A stretch of 26,571 nt of DNA. Source: Ruminococcaceae bacterium UBA1425 (lineage in GTDB: Bacteria > Bacillota > Clostridia > Oscillospirales > Acutalibacteraceae). The stretch is taken from positions 19,358 to 45,928 of the forward strand of contig DCUB01000015.1 of NCBI GenBank assembly GCA_002329365.1. The letters are read 5' to 3'. The stretch's first letter is position 1. The number at the start of each line of letters is the position of its first letter. Shown in pieces: positions 1 through 8,008 of the stretch. The notes beneath the pieces are model-generated. The model worked only from the letters and a program-made list of their open reading frames with translations, made no database searches and was not told where the DNA came from. Both the position numbers and the translations under genes were made by a program.

Positions 1-47
<47 letters not shown>

Positions 48-58
48 ATAAAAAATGG

Positions 59-129
59 AGCGGGTGATGGGAATCGAACCCACACAACCAGCTTGGAAGG
101 CTGGGATTCTGCCATTGAACTACACCCGC
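59..129 (-). tRNA. tRNA-Gly(TCC)
   Basis: A complete cloverleaf on the minus strand: acceptor GCGGGTG pairs with CACCCGC, the anticodon loop centres on TCC (Gly, GGA codons), and the T-arm has the loop TTCGATT. The discriminator base is T and CCA is not encoded. It is the first gene of a minus-strand tRNA unit with tRNA-Arg(TCT) behind it. Confidence 0.95.
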
Positions 130-147
130 ATTTCTGCAACGGTAAAC

Positions 148-176
148 AGTTTAGCAAATCACCGTTATTTTGTCAA
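148..176 (-). promoter_or_regulatory. sigma-A promoter of the tRNA-Gly/tRNA-Arg unit
   Basis: On the minus strand a consensus -35 TTGACA (171-176) is followed by a 17-base spacer and -10 TAAACT (148-153). The start of transcription would fall near 141, about 12 bases before the mature tRNA-Gly 5' end. Confidence 0.8.
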
Positions 177-242
177 TACGTTTCAGATATTTTTTGCTGT
201 ATTAATTCGGAAATGCAATCAATATAAAGGTAGGTCAAAGCT

Positions 243-761
243 TTGAACACGCTGAATATAGTTCTTGTCGAGCCTCAGATACCGCAGAACACAGGCAACG
301 TCGCCCGCACCTGCGCCGCGACAGGGGCAAGGCTACACCTTGTGGGGCCGATGGGGTTCAGAATTGACGACGCGAAGCTCAAAAGGGCGGGGCTTGACTA
401 CTGGCACCTGCTCGACATAACATATTATGACAGCCTTAACGACTTTTTTGAGCGGAACAGCGGCGATTTTTTTTACTTTTCCACAAAGGCGCGGCGCGTA
501 TACTCCGACGTCACATATCCCGACGGCGCGTATCTCGTTTTCGGCAAGGAAACGGCGGGACTGCCGGAGGAGCTGCTTTTCAACAATCCGCAATGCTGCG
601 TCCGTCTGCCCATGATTGACGACGCGCGCAGCCTGAATCTTTCAAACAGCGTCGCAGTCGGTGTGTACGAGGCGTTGCGCCAGTGGGGTTTCCCCAAGCT
701 AAAATGCGGCGGCGAGCTTACAAAATTCAGATGGAAAAATGTTGACAACAGTCATATATAG
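243..761 (+). CDS. trmL: tRNA (cytidine/uridine-2'-O-)-methyltransferase TrmL, SPOUT family
   Basis: This 172-aa protein has the size and motifs of TrmL, which uses SAM to 2'-O-methylate the wobble base (position 34) of some tRNA-Leu species. Visible motifs are the N-terminal IVLVEPQIPQNTGNVAR block, FGKETAGLP near residue 100, and the trefoil-knot segment RLPMIDDARSLNLSNSVAVG near residues 120-140, which forms the SAM-binding knot. The start is TTG at 243, after the purine-rich site AAAGGTAGG; no ATG or GTG suits the conserved N-terminus better. Translation ends 51 bases before glyA, and the glyA promoter overlaps its last codons. A tRNA-Leu(TAA), a typical substrate type, lies at the other end of the window, although TrmL genes are usually unlinked to tRNAs. 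The exact substrate is inferred from the family. Confidence 0.92.
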   Translation: MNTLNIVLVEPQIPQNTGNVARTCAATGARLHLVGPMGFRIDDAKLKRAGLDYWHLLDITYYDSLNDFFERNSGDFFYFSTKARRVYSDVTYPDGAYLVFGKETAGLPEELLFNNPQCCVRLPMIDDARSLNLSNSVAVGVYEALRQWGFPKLKCGGELTKFRWKNVDNSHI

Positions 762-770
762 TGTGATAAT
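742..770 (+). promoter_or_regulatory. sigma-A promoter for glyA
   Basis: TTGACA (742-747), a 17-base spacer and GATAAT (765-770) sit across the 3' end of trmL. Transcription would begin near 777, giving glyA a leader of about 35 bases. No glycine or other riboswitch fits in so short a leader. Confidence 0.7.
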
Positions 771-812
771 AAACATAATGTTCACAATTTGATATGAAGG
801 GACTGATTTCCT

Positions 813-2063
813 GTGTTTTCAGACATCATGGACACCATCGGTTTTGTAAAGGGCTGCGACAAAGAGGTAGGCGACGCTATGGAGCTTGAGCTTTTTCGCC
901 AGCGGCGGAATCTTGAGCTTATAGCCTCCGAAAACATTGTTTCCCCGGCGGTAATGGCTACAATGGGCAGTGTGCTTACAAACAAATACGCCGAGGGCTA
1001 TCCCGGCAAAAGATACTACGGCGGCTGCGAGTACGTCGATATAGTAGAAACAATAGCGATAAACCGCGCAAAGGAGATTTTCGGCGCCGAGTTTGCAAAC
1101 GTACAGCCCCACTCCGGCGCGCAGGCAAACATGGCGGTCTACTCTGCTTTTCTTCAGCCGGGCGACACAGTAATGGGCATGAACCTTGCCCACGGCGGTC
1201 ATCTTTCCCACGGCTCGCCCGTTAACATGAGCGGCAGGCTCTACAACTTTGTTCCCTACGGCGTAAACGACGACGGCTTTATAGAATACGACGAGCTTGA
1301 AAAGAAAGCCTACGAGGTTAAGCCCAAAATGATTGTTGCGGGCGCATCGGCATATCCGAGGGAAATCGACTTCCGCCGCATCGGAAAAATCGCGAAGGAC
1401 GTCGGCGCAATATTCATGGTAGACATGGCGCACATAGCGGGGCTTGTCGCGGCGGGGCTGCATCTGTCGCCGGTTCCCTTTGCCGATGTCGTAACCTCCA
1501 CAACGCATAAAACGCTCAGAGGCCCCCGAGGCGGGCTTATTCTCTGCCGTGAGGAGTACGGCGCGGCAATCAACAAGTCCATATTCCCCGGCAATCAGGG
1601 CGGGCCTTTGATGCACATAATCGCCGCAAAGGCAGTCTGCTTCGGCGAGGCGTTAAAGCCGGAGTTCAAGACATATCAGGAGCAGATAGTCAAAAACGCA
1701 AAGGCGCTCGCCGCCGGTCTTATGTCGAGGGGCGTAAACCTTGTTTCGGGCGGCACCGACAACCATCTTATGCTCGTCGACCTGCGTTCTCTCGGCATCA
1801 CGGGCAAGGAGCTTGAACACCGTCTTGACGAGGTGTACATCACCGCCAACAAAAACGCGATTCCGAACGACCCCGAAAAGCCGTTGGTCACAAGCGGCGT
1901 CCGTCTCGGCACTGCTGCCGTAACCTCAAGGGGGCTTGTCGAGCAGGACCTCGACAGGGTTGCCGGGTTCATTTATCTCGCGGCGACCGACTTTGAAGGC
2001 AAAGCCGGCGAAATCCGCGCGGGAGTTACCGAAATCTGCAAAAAATATCCGCTGTACGAGTAA
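813..2063 (+). CDS. glyA: serine hydroxymethyltransferase
   Basis: GlyA is a PLP enzyme that interconverts serine plus tetrahydrofolate with glycine plus 5,10-methylene-THF, the main cytosolic source of one-carbon units. The 416-aa length is normal. Visible family blocks are ASENIVSPAV, NKYAEGYPGKRYYGG, NVQPHSGAQAN, the PLP-lysine segment TSTTHKTLRGPRGG (Lys near residue 233), FPGNQGGPLMH and the C-terminal GVRLGTAAVTSRG. The GTG start at 813 follows AAGGGA by about 10 bases. ATG at 828 is an alternative that would trim five residues and has no good ribosome site of its own. Its own promoter is at 742-770, though read-through from trmL is possible. One-carbon units made here feed the methionine cycle served by metK further along. 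Confidence 0.97.
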   Translation: MFSDIMDTIGFVKGCDKEVGDAMELELFRQRRNLELIASENIVSPAVMATMGSVLTNKYAEGYPGKRYYGGCEYVDIVETIAINRAKEIFGAEFANVQPHSGAQANMAVYSAFLQPGDTVMGMNLAHGGHLSHGSPVNMSGRLYNFVPYGVNDDGFIEYDELEKKAYEVKPKMIVAGASAYPREIDFRRIGKIAKDVGAIFMVDMAHIAGLVAAGLHLSPVPFADVVTSTTHKTLRGPRGGLILCREEYGAAINKSIFPGNQGGPLMHIIAAKAVCFGEALKPEFKTYQEQIVKNAKALAAGLMSRGVNLVSGGTDNHLMLVDLRSLGITGKELEHRLDEVYITANKNAIPNDPEKPLVTSGVRLGTAAVTSRGLVEQDLDRVAGFIYLAATDFEGKAGEIRAGVTEICKKYPLYE

Positions 2064-2124
2064 ATGTTTGCGTGTATTTTATTATGTAAAAATCAACGGG
2101 GCTAATTTATAAACCTGTAATAAT

Positions 2125-2146
2125 CGGAACGGTCTTGACCGTTCCG
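2125..2146. repeat. palindromic repeat, hairpin-1 module (GGAACGGTC type)
   Basis: A perfect 22-bp palindrome with core GGAACGGTCTTGACCGTTCC, flanked by a second small stem GCGG-gttat-CCGC. It lies in the 117-bp gap between convergent glyA and the MerR gene. There is no T-run, so it is not a classic intrinsic terminator, but it could act as a transcript 3'-end structure for both genes. Confidence 0.85.
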
Positions 2147-2180
2147 CGGGTTATCCGCCCGGTTTCGGGAAGCATGGATA

Positions 2181-2957
2181 TTATATCTTTTCAACCGGGA
2201 AATAAATCTCCGTAATCAGGTCCTGCTTCGGGGTGTTATCGGGGTCGTTGATATACTTTTCATAGGGCGGATTTACAATCTCATAGCCGTTTTCCTCAAT
2301 CCATTTACCCATGGCCATGTAGCTTTCGTGCAGCAGAGAATAATCTCCGTAATGCACGCCCTTTACACACAAACCGCCTTCAAGCATCCGCGTTTGCCCG
2401 CTCTTCACGCTTGTGGGGAATCCGACCTCCACATCGGTTGATTCGGGGTTGAATTCCGGGCTGTGGTATATTGCTATGGGCGGTCCCTCGCAAGGCAGAC
2501 CGCAGGAAAACAGCCTTTGCATAATGTCCGAAAAATCCTTTACGGCAATAGTGTCCCTGATTGACGCGATATTAACGGGAGCGGTTTCCACCACTGATAT
2601 TTGTAGCTGCTGTTTCATAAAATCACCTTTCCTCAAATCTTCAATATCATTTTTCAATCGTTGGAGTCTCTGCTTTTCCTGCTCTAAGTACAGCGTATGA
2701 ACGGCAAGCTTTTCTTTCATCGCATTGCTGAGCCTGTCATCATCAGCGTCAATCAGCGCCTTAATCTCGTCAAGAGAAAAACCGTACTCCTTCAGCCGCA
2801 ATATTTTCTGCATCGTGCCAAGCTGCCCGACGCTGTAATAGCGGTATCCGTTTTCGTTGTTTAACTCTCTGGGTTTCAGCAGACCGATTGAATCGTAATG
2901 ACGCAATGTTTTGGTCGTCACCATACAAAGCTTTGAAAACTCACCAATACTAAGCAT
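2181..2957 (-). CDS. MerR-family regulator with GyrI-like effector domain
   Basis: This 258-aa protein begins with a MerR winged helix (LSIGEFSKL, TTKTLRHYDSIGLLKP, NGYRYYS; residues 2-70), followed by a dimerisation coiled coil (about 78-112). The C-terminal half (about 118-258) looks like the GyrI/SOUL-type ligand pocket of BmrR-like regulators (VVETAPVNIASIR near its start, EIYFPVEKI at the end). The start at 2957 follows GGAAGG by seven bases; an in-frame ATG 15 bases upstream overlaps that ribosome site and is rejected. Its promoter carries a MerR-type dyad in a 19-bp spacer, so autoregulation is likely. No drug pump or other obvious target is adjacent, so the effector is unknown; a lipophilic or cationic compound is a family-based guess. 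Confidence 0.9.
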   Translation of the reverse strand: MLSIGEFSKLCMVTTKTLRHYDSIGLLKPRELNNENGYRYYSVGQLGTMQKILRLKEYGFSLDEIKALIDADDDRLSNAMKEKLAVHTLYLEQEKQRLQRLKNDIEDLRKGDFMKQQLQISVVETAPVNIASIRDTIAVKDFSDIMQRLFSCGLPCEGPPIAIYHSPEFNPESTDVEVGFPTSVKSGQTRMLEGGLCVKGVHYGDYSLLHESYMAMGKWIEENGYEIVNPPYEKYINDPDNTPKQDLITEIYFPVEKI

Positions 2958-2988
2958 AACCGCACCTTCCAAACCGGTTTGTGATATA

Positions 2989-3021
2989 ATCGTACACCTT
3001 GACCTTAGGTTAAAGTCAAGG
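2989..3021 (-). promoter_or_regulatory. MerR-type operator-promoter, 19-bp spacer
   Basis: On the minus strand -35 TTGACT (3014-3019) and -10 TACGAT (2989-2994) are separated by 19 bp. That spacing is too long for RNA polymerase alone and is typical of promoters untwisted by MerR proteins. The spacer holds most of an imperfect dyad, CCTTGAC...GTCAAGG (2997-3021). The downstream gene is itself a MerR regulator, so this is most likely its own binding site. Confidence 0.85.
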
Positions 3022-3104
3022 GGCTTTTATAAAAATTTAAGATTATGTGATTTTCAGCGGGAGCATGCCCCTGCCGATGTCTTTTTTACTGTTTAAGGCA
3101 TTCC

Positions 3105-5339
3105 TTATAACTCCGCCTTAAATACATTAACCCCCGCTTTCAGCGCTTTTTCCGTGCCGTTTAACTCAAACACCGCGTCTATGCCCTCGTCAAGCTCCAC
3201 TGTAAACTCGACGGATTTTTCCGTCCTGACGAACGAGACGCCTATCTTACCATTAACTGTCGTTATGTGTCCCTTCGCGCGGTCAAGCCCGTTTACAAGG
3301 CATGGTGATATCAATACCTTTTCAAAGCCGGCCGAGCCTTCGCGCTGGCGTATGCCCAAAAGATATGTGAAAAGATATCTCGTCAGCGCGCCGAACATCG
3401 GGTGATTTAAGGAGCGTTCCGGCTGCCAGTCCTCCCAAAGCGTCGTCGCGCCGTGCGTCATCATGTACCAGAATGATGTTTCGCTCCTTGACGTGATAAG
3501 CTCAAAAGCAAGCTGCGCGTTGCCGTGCTCGAACAGCACGCGCGACAGGATATCGGTAGCGAAAATGCCCGTGTCGAGCCTGCCCATCCTCTCGTATTTC
3601 ATAACGGTGCTTCTTACCGTTTCCTCTCCTCCTAAACCGATATCAATTGCGTAGCTGTTCGCGCCCTGTATGTTGCCGTTGAAGTCCTTTGTCATCGGAC
3701 TGTAATAGGCGACTGTTATTGCCCGCTTATACTTTTCGATAAGCTCCGGCAGGTGCGCCGTCATCTCGGGCCTGCCTATTATTTCGGATATTTCAACAGC
3801 CATCTGCATGAAGCGGACGAGCAGAGCAGTGTTGACGTAGGTTTCGGAAATCAGACAGCGGCTTTCAAAGTTCGGCTCCGGCTTTTCGTATCTGACGGGA
3901 GCGCACCAGTCGCCGAGGCACCAGCCGCCCTCCTCCTCGCGCCAGACAAGGTAGCTTTCGCTTCGGCTCTGCATGTATTCAAAGTATTTCAGCATCTTCG
4001 GCAGGAATATCTCAAGGATTTCCTTTTCGCCGTAGCAGCGGTAGAACATGTAAGGCACAACGACTATGGCGCCGCCCCAGCCCGAGGGGCCGCCGCCTCC
4101 GCCCATGAACGGCGCTGTGTGCTGAACGTGACCGTTGTTCACGTCCTGACAGTCGGCGATGTCCCAGAGCCATTTGCGGTAAAACTCGCGGCTGTCGAGC
4201 ATCAGCATAGCCGCCTCGGCGCAAAGCTGACCGTCGCCGGTGTAACCCAGCCGCTCGATATGCGGACAGTCGGACGGCACGCCGCAGTGCATGTTGTCAA
4301 GCTGAGTGCGCAGGAAGGTTTTGTAAAGCCAGTTTAAAATCTCGTTGTCGCTTTCAAAGTCCGAAGTCACGGGGCAGTCGGCGTGAATGACGCGCACCTC
4401 AACGGGACGCGCGTTGTTCGACACCTCGAAATAGCGGAACGCGTGCCAGCAAAAGCGCGGGAAATAGCCGCGCCCCGCGGCGGTGTTTTTGAAAACCTCC
4501 TGCTGTAGCTTCCTCTCCCTGCCAGTTGAGCGGAATGTAAGCGTGCAGTCGTCGAGTATCTCGTCGGCGTAGCGGACTGTAACCTCCGCGCCGTCGGAAA
4601 GCGGCGTTACAAGAGCATAGCCCGTAATTGCCTCGCCCGCGTCGTATATGCTGACATCGCCGAGGTCTTTTATCAGCTTCGGCTCGATAGTGCGGATAAC
4701 CTTGTCTGCCGGACATGTCTGAACGCAGAAATTGCTTTCGGGAGCGGGCAGCAGCTCGACAGGCTTAAAGCCGGACGCGTCGAAGTCCGCTTTTGAAAAA
4801 CCGTCGCGCTCGAGCGCGTAGTCGTGCCGCTCGCCCTTGTATATGTTGTTATATGTTATTTCACTCTGCGCCCACAGCATGTCGCCGCCGGATAAAACCT
4901 GTCCGCGTGTTCCGTCAGACTTCTCTATGTCGAGCCTGAAGCAGAGCTTTATTCTGCCGTATGTAACGTCGCCCTCGTCTTCATTCAGACACTGATTGTA
5001 CCACCCGTTGCCGAGTATTACTCCTAAAGCGTTTTTCCCGTCTTTGAGGTAGCTTGTTACGTCGTATTTCATGCAGTAAATTCTGTAGCTGATTGTATCC
5101 ATGATAGGGTACCCGAGCTTTTTCAGATCGCGGTACTCATACTGTGAGTTGGCGGGAACAAGCAGGTCGTCGCCGACCCTTTCGCCGTTTATGAACAGCT
5201 CGAAAAAGCCGAGCCCGCATATGGTTATTTCGGCTTTTTTTACGCCGCCTGCCGTAAACTCCTTGCGCATGTATGGCGCTGTACAGCTTTTTGCAGGCGC
5301 AACCCACACAGCGCCGCCGAACATTTCGTTGCTTGTCAT
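3105..5339 (-). CDS. alpha-L-rhamnosidase, glycoside hydrolase family 78
   Basis: GH78 enzymes remove terminal alpha-L-rhamnose by inversion from plant flavonoid glycosides, pectin fragments or bacterial glycans. This 744-aa protein has the N-terminal beta-sandwich block CGLGFFELFINGERVGDDLL (about 40-60), then the (alpha/alpha)6 domain with DCPHIERLGYTGD (about 354-366). That segment keeps Asp, Glu and Asp at the spacing described for Bacillus RhaB (D567, E572, D579). TTLWEDWQPERSLNHPMFGA near residue 634 supplies the expected base Glu. The C-terminal beta domain ends at FKAEL. The open frame runs 123 bases further upstream, but across the promoter, so the start is the ATG at 5339 behind AAAGGAAT. 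There is no signal peptide, so it acts in the cytoplasm. No transporter is adjacent; substrate is unknown. Confidence 0.93.
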   Translation of the reverse strand: MTSNEMFGGAVWVAPAKSCTAPYMRKEFTAGGVKKAEITICGLGFFELFINGERVGDDLLVPANSQYEYRDLKKLGYPIMDTISYRIYCMKYDVTSYLKDGKNALGVILGNGWYNQCLNEDEGDVTYGRIKLCFRLDIEKSDGTRGQVLSGGDMLWAQSEITYNNIYKGERHDYALERDGFSKADFDASGFKPVELLPAPESNFCVQTCPADKVIRTIEPKLIKDLGDVSIYDAGEAITGYALVTPLSDGAEVTVRYADEILDDCTLTFRSTGRERKLQQEVFKNTAAGRGYFPRFCWHAFRYFEVSNNARPVEVRVIHADCPVTSDFESDNEILNWLYKTFLRTQLDNMHCGVPSDCPHIERLGYTGDGQLCAEAAMLMLDSREFYRKWLWDIADCQDVNNGHVQHTAPFMGGGGGPSGWGGAIVVVPYMFYRCYGEKEILEIFLPKMLKYFEYMQSRSESYLVWREEEGGWCLGDWCAPVRYEKPEPNFESRCLISETYVNTALLVRFMQMAVEISEIIGRPEMTAHLPELIEKYKRAITVAYYSPMTKDFNGNIQGANSYAIDIGLGGEETVRSTVMKYERMGRLDTGIFATDILSRVLFEHGNAQLAFELITSRSETSFWYMMTHGATTLWEDWQPERSLNHPMFGALTRYLFTYLLGIRQREGSAGFEKVLISPCLVNGLDRAKGHITTVNGKIGVSFVRTEKSVEFTVELDEGIDAVFELNGTEKALKAGVNVFKAEL

Positions 5340-5394
5340 ATTTTTATTCCTTTCCGATGCTTTATCTTGACTGTTGCCTTTTTTATCCATGTAA

Positions 5395-5423
5395 ATTATA
5401 GAATCGCCCCGCGCGTTTGTCAA
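5395..5423 (-). promoter_or_regulatory. consensus sigma-A promoter of the rhamnosidase gene
   Basis: TTGACA (5418-5423), a 17-base spacer and TATAAT (5395-5400), a full consensus match on the minus strand. Transcription would start near 5388, which excludes the in-frame ATGs at 5462 and 5390 as translation starts. Such a strong promoter with no evident operator suggests activation is not needed. Confidence 0.9.
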
Positions 5424-5470
5424 TGAAACGGAAAAATAAAAGATTTTAAAATGCAAATGCAAAAATCCGG

Positions 5471-5499
5471 TTGTACTGGTAATTTCCGTATGATATAAT
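5471..5499 (+). promoter_or_regulatory. sigma-A promoter of the amidohydrolase/hydrolase operon
   Basis: TTGTAC (5471-5476), a 17-base spacer and extended -10 TGA-TATAAT (5494-5499). The first gene starts at 5831, so the transcript would carry a leader of about 325 bases filled with palindromes. The stretch GTATGATATAAT recurs in the promoter at 23461. Confidence 0.75.
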
Positions 5500-5548
5500 A
5501 CAATGTAAGATGCATGTTGTAAGTCGCGATGATGATAACATTTCGCAA

Positions 5549-5680
5549 GTAGGGAACGGTCTCATGTGCGTATACTTAAGGCAATTCAGTTAAACTTTGA
5601 ACGGAACGGATGAATCCGTTACCTACGTTCTGAACTGTAAGTTTTTTATACATTTGTAGAGAACGCATTTATGCGTTCCG
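5549..5680. repeat. cluster of degenerate hairpin-1 palindromes
   Basis: The 490-bp gap 5340-5830 holds two divergent promoters and then this cluster. It starts with a broken copy, GTAGGGAACGGTCTC (5549 on). Then comes AACGGAT-GA-ATCCGTT (5605-5620), and then GAACGCAT-TT-ATGCGTTC (5661-5678) preceded by GTAGA and followed by CGC. The last two keep the outer arms AACG/CGTT of the family but carry different, still complementary centres. I see no ORF of substance here. Confidence 0.75.
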
Positions 5681-5735
5681 CGCAAAATATGCCTATGCCT
5701 TGTGCGGTTCCACTCTTTAAGTAAACGAACACGGT

Positions 5736-5799
5736 GAACGGTCCTGACCGTTTTGCAAAGTTTTATGAAGCCTCGGACACGGCGCGCCGTGTCCCTACG
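5736..5799 (+). repeat. composite palindromic element (hairpin 1 + hairpin 2), left end lost
   Basis: Hairpin 1 is AACGGTC-CT-GACCGTT (5737-5752), followed by a 22-base linker. Hairpin 2 is the perfect 20-bp palindrome GGACACGGCGCGCCGTGTCC (5775-5794), ending in CCCTACG. The element lies 16 bases before the ribosome site of the amidohydrolase gene, so it forms the end of that gene's leader RNA. Confidence 0.85.
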
Positions 5800-5830
5800 C
5801 CAAAATGTATAAAAAAGGAAGTATCGCACC

Positions 5831-7072
5831 ATGTCATTTTATCCTGAGACCTTAAGCGAGCTTGAAAGGGGAATAGTGTCCGAGCTTGAGAAGCTGCGCA
5901 TCTACGACTGCCACGAGCATCTGCCGCCGGAAAGCAGCCGGCTTCGCCAGTCGCCCGACGCCTTTACTCTTTTTTCGCATTACTGCCAGCACGACCTTTA
6001 CACGGCGGGCATGGACAAAAAAACAATGGCTGAAATACTCTGGAACCCTGGCGACATCGACTGGAAATGGAAAACCTTCGAGCCGTTTTACAATAAGATG
6101 AAGCACACAAGCTACTGCCGCGCCGCGCATATTACAATGGAAAAGTTCTACGGCGAAAAGCAGCTTACCGCCGAAAACGTGCATGAAGTCAGCGAAAGAG
6201 TAAGGAGGGCGAACACCGAGGGACTGTACAACCGCGTTCTGCGCGACACCTGCGGCATTATAGCCTCCATAAACTGCGATGGCCCGCTTGACGACAATCA
6301 TTCGGGGCAGATTCTGCAAACCTTAAGGTGCGCCGATGAGCTTTGCACCGGCGGGGACGTGCAAAAAAGGCTTGGCGGTGAAACGCCTGTGCGCACCCTG
6401 GAGGACGTTTTGACGGCGTGTGAAAAACGCATAAAAGACGCCGCTAAGAAGGGCGCGGTCGGAGTAAAATTCATGGCGTTCTACATGGACGGCGCTGCAA
6501 AGGAGGAAGCGCGGGCAACGCTTGCGCGGCTGCTCTCCGACCCCTCGCTCCGCCTGCCGAGAAGAAACCCCCTGAACGAGTATGTGCTGACGGCGCAGCT
6601 TATGATGGCGCACAAAAACGGTCTTGTCTGCTGCGTGCATACAGGCTACTGGAACGATTACAGGGAGCTGTCACCCGCAAACCTGCTGCCGTTTATCATA
6701 AAAAATCAGGACGTAAAAATAGACCTTTACCATGTGGGCTACCCCTATGTGAGAGAAGCCATAATGCTCGGAAAGGTATGGCCCAGTGTCCGTATGAATA
6801 TGTGCTGGACATATCTTATAAGCCGGAAATTCGCCTTCGACGCGCTTGACGAGATGCTCGAAATGCTGCCGGACAACAAGATATTCGGCTTCGGCGGCGA
6901 CTATTACGTTGTCGAAAAGGTTTTCGGGCATCTTGTAATGGCGAGGGAAACAATCTCCCGCGTGCTTGCGAAAAAGGTGCGCGAAAAAACGCTCACGCTC
7001 GAAAGGGCGCTTGATATCGGTAAAAAAATACTTTATGACAACCCGAAGGAGTTTTATAATCTTAAGGGATGA
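5831..7072 (+). CDS. amidohydrolase-superfamily metal enzyme (uronate isomerase-like)
   Basis: A 413-aa TIM-barrel metal-dependent hydrolase or lyase. Visible are the N-terminal metal motif DCHEHLP (His28, His30), a barrel His in CCVHTGYWND (near 270), the DLYHVGYPY strand, and FGGDYYVVEK with the expected catalytic Asp (near 355). The overall plan (IYDCHEHLPPE, long helical insert at 40-110, GGDY near the end) resembles the uncharacterised amidohydrolases related to uronate isomerase (UxaC), but length and motifs do not settle the substrate. The ATG at 5831 follows AAGGAAG by nine bases. It is the first gene of an operon with the alpha/beta hydrolase 14 bases downstream. A joint two-step hydrolysis of a sugar acid, lactone or aromatic ring product is inference from that pairing. 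Confidence 0.8.
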   Translation: MSFYPETLSELERGIVSELEKLRIYDCHEHLPPESSRLRQSPDAFTLFSHYCQHDLYTAGMDKKTMAEILWNPGDIDWKWKTFEPFYNKMKHTSYCRAAHITMEKFYGEKQLTAENVHEVSERVRRANTEGLYNRVLRDTCGIIASINCDGPLDDNHSGQILQTLRCADELCTGGDVQKRLGGETPVRTLEDVLTACEKRIKDAAKKGAVGVKFMAFYMDGAAKEEARATLARLLSDPSLRLPRRNPLNEYVLTAQLMMAHKNGLVCCVHTGYWNDYRELSPANLLPFIIKNQDVKIDLYHVGYPYVREAIMLGKVWPSVRMNMCWTYLISRKFAFDALDEMLEMLPDNKIFGFGGDYYVVEKVFGHLVMARETISRVLAKKVREKTLTLERALDIGKKILYDNPKEFYNLKG

Positions 7073-7086
7073 AATGAGGTGGCGAA

Positions 7087-7965
7087 ATGAAATACAAAAT
7101 TGACGCTTTAGAACTTACAGATGAAGTACGGCAAACTGCTGACGGCGAGTTTATAAGTCTGCCGTCGGGCAACACGCACTTCAAAAGGGAGGGCGACGGC
7201 GGCGAATGGGTCGTGCTTGTTCACGGCTACGCCACGCCGTACTATATCTACGACAAAATCGCAAAGGGGCTTTTAGAAAACGGCTATCGCGTCCTGCGCT
7301 ACGACCTGCTCGGCAGGGGACTTTCCGAGCGCGTACGGGGCAAATACAATCCGGAGCTGTTCGTTTCGCAGCTTCTGGAACTGACAAAGGCTGTTATAGG
7401 CGATTCGCCGTTTTTCCTGTTCGGTACATCCATGGGCGGGATAATAACAACCTCCTTTACCGCAAAGCACCCCGAAAAGGTTAAAAAGCTTGTGCTGCTC
7501 GCCCCCGCGGGCATGGTGTACGACGTGCCGCTCTACATGAAGCTTGCAAAAATCAAGGGCATGGGAGAGCTGCTGTTCAAAACCTTTGCAGGCAAAACGC
7601 TTATTAAAAACTGTGCCGCCGAAATGATTTATAGCGGCGAGGACGTGCAGAACGATTACAGGGAAAGGTTTGCGTACTGCGCTCAGTTTAAAGGCTTTAT
7701 ATACGCCACGCTTTCAAGCATGCGGCATACGCTGCTTGACTTTCCGCTTGCCGGAAAGGGCTACGACGGCACGCGCGAGAGCAAGGTGCCCGTTTTAACC
7801 GTTTGGGGAACGGCGGACAAAACAATGCCCTACTATCAGACGGAGCGCATGCGCCGTGCGCTGCCCGATATGGAGCTTGTTTCGTTTGAAGGCTCTGGTC
7901 ATATCTTCCTCTATGACGAGGGCGAGAAAACGCTTGAAACGGTGTTGCCGTTTTTAAAAAAATAA
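7087..7965 (+). CDS. alpha/beta-hydrolase
   Basis: A 292-aa cytoplasmic serine hydrolase with a complete triad: nucleophile Ser115 in the elbow FGTSMGG, Asp244 in VWGTADKTMPY and His272 in EGSGHIFLYDE. The oxyanion-hole region is LVHGYAT (near 45-50), and a cap domain lies at about 145-210. This layout fits the meta-cleavage-product/ester hydrolase group, but many substrates are possible. It is separated from the amidohydrolase by 14 bases, and its ribosome site GAGGTGG lies just after that gene's stop, so the two are almost certainly co-translated. No signal peptide. The reaction cannot be named from sequence alone. Confidence 0.88.
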   Translation: MKYKIDALELTDEVRQTADGEFISLPSGNTHFKREGDGGEWVVLVHGYATPYYIYDKIAKGLLENGYRVLRYDLLGRGLSERVRGKYNPELFVSQLLELTKAVIGDSPFFLFGTSMGGIITTSFTAKHPEKVKKLVLLAPAGMVYDVPLYMKLAKIKGMGELLFKTFAGKTLIKNCAAEMIYSGEDVQNDYRERFAYCAQFKGFIYATLSSMRHTLLDFPLAGKGYDGTRESKVPVLTVWGTADKTMPYYQTERMRRALPDMELVSFEGSGHIFLYDEGEKTLETVLPFLKK

Positions 7966-8008
7966 TCATAACATATAATAGCTTTGCGGGCTGTTTTAAG
8001 CCTGATAC

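Noticed and set aside
55..246. 63-codon frame at the window start
   Set aside because: It is antisense to tRNA-Gly and its promoter, with no ribosome site.
819..1616. 265-codon frame opposite glyA
   Set aside because: It is a shadow on the strand opposite a highly conserved gene, with Cys/Val-rich composition and no ribosome site.
2147..2180. Intrinsic terminator for glyA or the MerR gene
   Set aside because: Stems exist (2125-2160), but there is no T-run on either strand.
3040..3104. Terminator between the rhamnosidase and MerR genes
   Set aside because: GC-rich inverted segments are weak and the T-run lies on the wrong side for the minus-strand gene.
5340..5462. 41-residue N-terminal extension of the rhamnosidase, possible signal peptide
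   Set aside because: The extension spans the consensus promoter at 5395-5423, so it cannot be in the mRNA from that promoter; a good ribosome site precedes the ATG at 5339.
5549..5800. Possible CRISPR array
   Set aside because: The palindromes are unevenly spaced, differ in sequence and lack uniform spacers; no cas gene is present.
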